Source: Vreelandella zhanjiangensis DSM 21076 (GTDB taxonomy: Bacteria; Pseudomonadota; Gammaproteobacteria; Pseudomonadales; Halomonadaceae). Taken from it: a stretch of DNA of 64,000 bases. The DNA is taken from contig NZ_KB898655.1 in the NCBI RefSeq assembly GCF_000377665.1, positions 62,715 through 126,714 on the forward strand. The letters are read 5' to 3'. Below are positions 61,083-64,000 of the stretch, one piece after another (the stretch's first letter is position 1; each line of letters begins with the position of its first letter). The position numbers and the translations under genes are program-made. Below the pieces are notes generated by a model. It was not told the DNA's origin. It did no database searches and worked only from the letters and a program-made list of their open reading frames with translations.

Positions 61083-64000
61083 GCACATCACCACCATGGC
61101 TGTGGCGCGCAATTACCGCGCTGAATTCGGCCGTGATTTGCTCTGCGTCAGCCAACGCCGTCGATCTCAGCCAATGCCGTAACTGCATTGGCTTCACGAG
61201 ATACATGTTAGTACCGATAACAAACCGGAAGTCTGGCACTAACTGTATGTTTCCGGGGAGCGGCACAGGCAAATCCTTCTCTATGCAGTGGAGGAATTCC
61301 CCAAATTCGGGTGAAGAACCTTCACAATATCCGCTGGCATCAGCATTTATCGTAAGCTTAAGAACGGCAATATCGCTGGACTTCGCGGCAAGCGAAGCAC
61401 TAACACGTTGGCGAAAGTAGGGGGCAAGAGCATCGCAAAGCGTGGCTGCGTATTCGGATCGATGCTCAATTTGGCTGTTGACCCAGATCTTCTGCAGTCC
61501 CGCTCTACGCCGAGGCTGCATAGCCGGAATTATATAGCGGAAGGTATCTTCGATAAGAGCTATTTCGTTCGTATCAAGCCCATAGTACTCGAAGATAAGT
61601 TGATCGATCTCATCGAGAGGGTTTTCTTGCATCGTAAGTAGCTCATTCGCATTCTCGATGTTGCGATCAATTAACTGAATAATCTTTTCGGCCGCTTCAG
61701 TCGCTCGCCCGGGATCTGGCATATTCTCTGGGACGTCAAAGGGCAGTTTTAACAATTCTCCTTGATGGACTTTGGCACGGTCTGCTCCCAAATTCGCAGT
61801 ATCATGAAAATAAACCCATGCGGCCAAACTACTGTTTAGAACCGCTGTCAGAACTTTGGCCGTGCGCTTCTCTGTCTCTGGAAACACGATTGACTGAATG
61901 GAGGCGCGAAAAACAAGACTCTGCTCGGAGTATGCTGCACGTACTCGGCCTATAGATCGTTCAACCCCCTGCGGAATAAGGATATGCGGGCCGATGTATC
62001 CACCTTCGAATCCAATTCGCCTCACCTCTTCAGTATGCCACGGCGCTTGGTCAATTGTGGGTAGCGCAATTTCTCGAAAGGCTCCCGCTTCGAGAAACGG
62101 ATACTTTGTAACGAAGTCAGACTTCTTAATTTGGTATTTTCCACTATCTAAACGGTCTTGATAGACTGGTTGAAAGCCTTGTCCGATGACCCAATCTGTC
62201 TTTCGATCTACTGCGAGCTTAGCCTTCCTGACTTGGGTGCTCTCACGAATGAAGCTGTTGAGCGGGCGAATCGTCCTAAGATATTGCAGTAGCTTTTCTT
62301 CTGGCGCGCGGGTCCATAGCCGACGTTTGAACAACGTCGAGTCCTTTCCAACCAAGTCGGAGCGAAACCTTATGCGATCCGCGCGAGAAAGCGTCATCAA
62401 GCGCTTAAGCCGCAAATTGATATCAGCCTTGGGCACCCAATATTCGAAGCGATAGGGAGGCTGGTTATCGTCTGCGGGTGCGTAAAGTACAAATGCAGTG
62501 GGCCTCTGTGCTCCGTCAAACAACTGAAAACAAAGATCCGACAGGTTGATGATCCGTTTAACCTTGGATTCGAAGATGAGCCTCCGTCGAGCTTCTTGGG
62601 CCTCGCGCGACGTATTATGTAAGACACCCATCGCTGGCAGCAGGAAAGCAATAAGCCCGTCCGGCTTGACGACCTTGAGAGCCTTCCAGACGAACCCCCA
62701 AGCGATATCCTTAGCAGGATCAGGGTAACGATGCGCCTTTGCCCAAGTCTGGGCTGTCGTGACCTGGCCACTGCGCCCCTTCCAAGGCGGATTGCCTATG
62801 ATGGCATCATATTTGGGTTGGTCCTCTGTCGCAAAGAAGTCGGACGCAGGTAGGAGGGTATCTCCATAGAGTGGCGGCAGAAGCTTGCCAGCTTTGATAA
62901 GGGCCGGTAAATCAGGCGGATTGGACTGTTCAAGTAGCGCTATATACAGTGAAAATGCGGCTACCCGGATAGCAGAAGGGTTTATATCTGCGCCGTGGAG
63001 CCGACCAGCGATGATTTTCAACTCTCCCCAAGTGGCGTGGCGCTTATTTTTGATCCTGCAGTGATGCGCCACTAGGCGTTGGAACAGCCTTACAAGAAAA
63101 ATTCCGGATCCGCATGCAGGGTCGCAGAAAATGCCATTGGTTCGCTGTGTCTCGGATAACTCATTCCAGAGCTGGTTTACGGCAACATCAGCTAAGAACA
63201 TAGGTGTATAGAATGCTCCGTCCGCATTCTTCTTCTCTGCTTCCTCTTTCAGGAAACGGTCGTAGACCGCACTTATAAGCCCAATAGACATATATCGGAA
63301 ATCGTAACCCCAAAGGCGCAACTGTCTGGAAGACATTTCTTCCCGGCCATGCCGAAACCGAGCGAGTGTTCGCAAATGCCTAGTTTCCAGTTTGGGAGTG
63401 GAAATATTGTCCATTTCAAAAGCGCATGGAGCGTTGAACAGATTGCCGTTGAAAGCACCCTTCAGCCATAAGAAAAGGGCTTCGAAATATTCAGGGGTAT
63501 CCGCCTTGAACATCTCTGCAAGGCTAGAACATGTCTCTTTGGAAGCGCTCTGGAACACCGCCTCTTTAATGATCTTCCGATCTTCAAGATATGCGATGAA
63601 CATCGTTTGCATCAAAAGTGCCTGGGCAGCTTCACCACCTAGGTCATCGCGCAAGTCGCGAAATGCTTCGAGCAAATTCGAGAGAAGAACATTGTCGACA
63701 CGATTGTCTGGATCAAAGTAGTCGTCGTTATCGAACCAAAACCGACCCGACTCCGTAGAGTCGATTAACTCACGAAGCGCTATCGCATCAGACAGTAGTG
63801 AAAGGGTAATGATCAGACGTGGGTCGTTTTTCTGGCTTTCTTCACGCTGGAATGGTCTCTGGACTAGTGAGTAGGCCACGAGCTCATCCTCTTTGAGAAC
63901 GAGTAACAGGCTCATCAAGCCCTGATTCCAAAGAATCCGGTGCAATTCGTCTATTCTTGCGAGTGAAGCATCCGATTGGTTGAGAAACCCGACAGTCGGA
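61069..64000 (-). CDS. N6-adenine DNA methyltransferase (Eco57I-type), partial
   Basis: At least 977 aa; the 5' end lies beyond the window because the frame stays open to 64000. A helical N-terminal region is followed by methylase motif I F-C-D-P-A-C-G-S-G-I-F near 63105-63140 and motif IV I-G-N-P-P-W near 62780-62800, the N6-adenine type. The C-terminal half (61.1-62.4 kb) resembles the target-recognition part of Eco57I/PglX-like enzymes (R-P-T-A-F-V-L-Y, then the TaqI-C-like L-N-S-S-L-A-A-W-V-Y near 61840). It is coupled to the nuclease gene downstream. Confidence 0.85.
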   Translation of the reverse strand, partial: PTVGFLNQSDASLARIDELHRILWNQGLMSLLLVLKEDELVAYSLVQRPFQREESQKNDPRLIITLSLLSDAIALRELIDSTESGRFWFDNDDYFDPDNRVDNVLLSNLLEAFRDLRDDLGGEAAQALLMQTMFIAYLEDRKIIKEAVFQSASKETCSSLAEMFKADTPEYFEALFLWLKGAFNGNLFNAPCAFEMDNISTPKLETRHLRTLARFRHGREEMSSRQLRLWGYDFRYMSIGLISAVYDRFLKEEAEKKNADGAFYTPMFLADVAVNQLWNELSETQRTNGIFCDPACGSGIFLVRLFQRLVAHHCRIKNKRHATWGELKIIAGRLHGADINPSAIRVAAFSLYIALLEQSNPPDLPALIKAGKLLPPLYGDTLLPASDFFATEDQPKYDAIIGNPPWKGRSGQVTTAQTWAKAHRYPDPAKDIAWGFVWKALKVVKPDGLIAFLLPAMGVLHNTSREAQEARRRLIFESKVKRIINLSDLCFQLFDGAQRPTAFVLYAPADDNQPPYRFEYWVPKADINLRLKRLMTLSRADRIRFRSDLVGKDSTLFKRRLWTRAPEEKLLQYLRTIRPLNSFIRESTQVRKAKLAVDRKTDWVIGQGFQPVYQDRLDSGKYQIKKSDFVTKYPFLEAGAFREIALPTIDQAPWHTEEVRRIGFEGGYIGPHILIPQGVERSIGRVRAAYSEQSLVFRASIQSIVFPETEKRTAKVLTAVLNSSLAAWVYFHDTANLGADRAKVHQGELLKLPFDVPENMPDPGRATEAAEKIIQLIDRNIENANELLTMQENPLDEIDQLIFEYYGLDTNEIALIEDTFRYIIPAMQPRRRAGLQKIWVNSQIEHRSEYAATLCDALAPYFRQRVSASLAAKSSDIAVLKLTINADASGYCEGSSPEFGEFLHCIEKDLPVPLPGNIQLVPDFRFVIGTNMYLVKPMQLRHWLRSTALADAEQITAEFSAVIARHSHGGDVHADW

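Overview
The window looks like a chromosome segment of a moderately halophilic gammaproteobacterium, most likely Halomonas or a close relative. This rests on an ectoine hydroxylase gene, TRAP and Fbp-type iron transport operons, tmcA, polA, speA, mutY-yggX, a Thr-Gln-Phe tRNA cluster and GC-rich core coding style. The genus is an inference from gene content; no marker such as 16S rRNA is present.

Layout. 0.1-9.7 kb is ordinary chromosome: an AtoE-type transporter, an acyl-CoA thioesterase, a voltage-sensor-like membrane protein, LysE exporter, small lipoproteins, a HIT protein, a four-gene NicO metal-transport operon, glycerate kinase and Dps. An intact IS3/IS150-group element (9719-11160) sits in the loop of what was the dps terminator. 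11.2-35.7 kb holds pepD, tmcA, a TRAP operon, a Fur-type iron ABC cluster split over both strands, polA, thrB, speA, a FAH-family hydrolase, ectD, then an AT-richer patch with a Crp/Fnr regulator divergent from an ATP-grasp ligase/CocE hydrolase pair. 35.8-37.7 kb is a general-stress cluster (YciF-like protein, Mn catalase, KGG protein).

37.7-39.1 kb contains no convincing protein gene, but it holds two candidate CsrA/RsmA-sequestering small RNAs. One ends in a perfect terminator. The other lies downstream of an 18-bp palindrome that matches the GacA upstream activating site.

39,092-50,328 is an 11.2-kb integrated filamentous phage (inovirus) between 80-bp direct repeats in tRNA-Thr(TGT). 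It has a repressor, an excisionase-like protein, a possible ssDNA-binding protein, small coat proteins, major coat, pIII-like adhesin, pVI-like protein, Zot/pI, its own secretin (pIV), a replication initiator and a tyrosine integrase. Its left end carries an AT-rich membrane coiled-coil gene and a frameshifted DUF2726-like nuclease gene, which are probably cargo.

50.3-54.6 kb is chromosome again (tRNAs, yggX, mutY, asmA). From about 54.65 kb to the end lies an accessory island: an HTH coiled-coil protein, an SF2 helicase with a winged-helix/coiled-coil partner and a divergent XRE regulator, a 653-aa protein whose N-terminus resembles bacterial EndoU RNases, and a PD-(D/E)XK nuclease overlapping a large N6-adenine methyltransferase that runs off the window. 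This island is the best candidate for an undescribed defence system.
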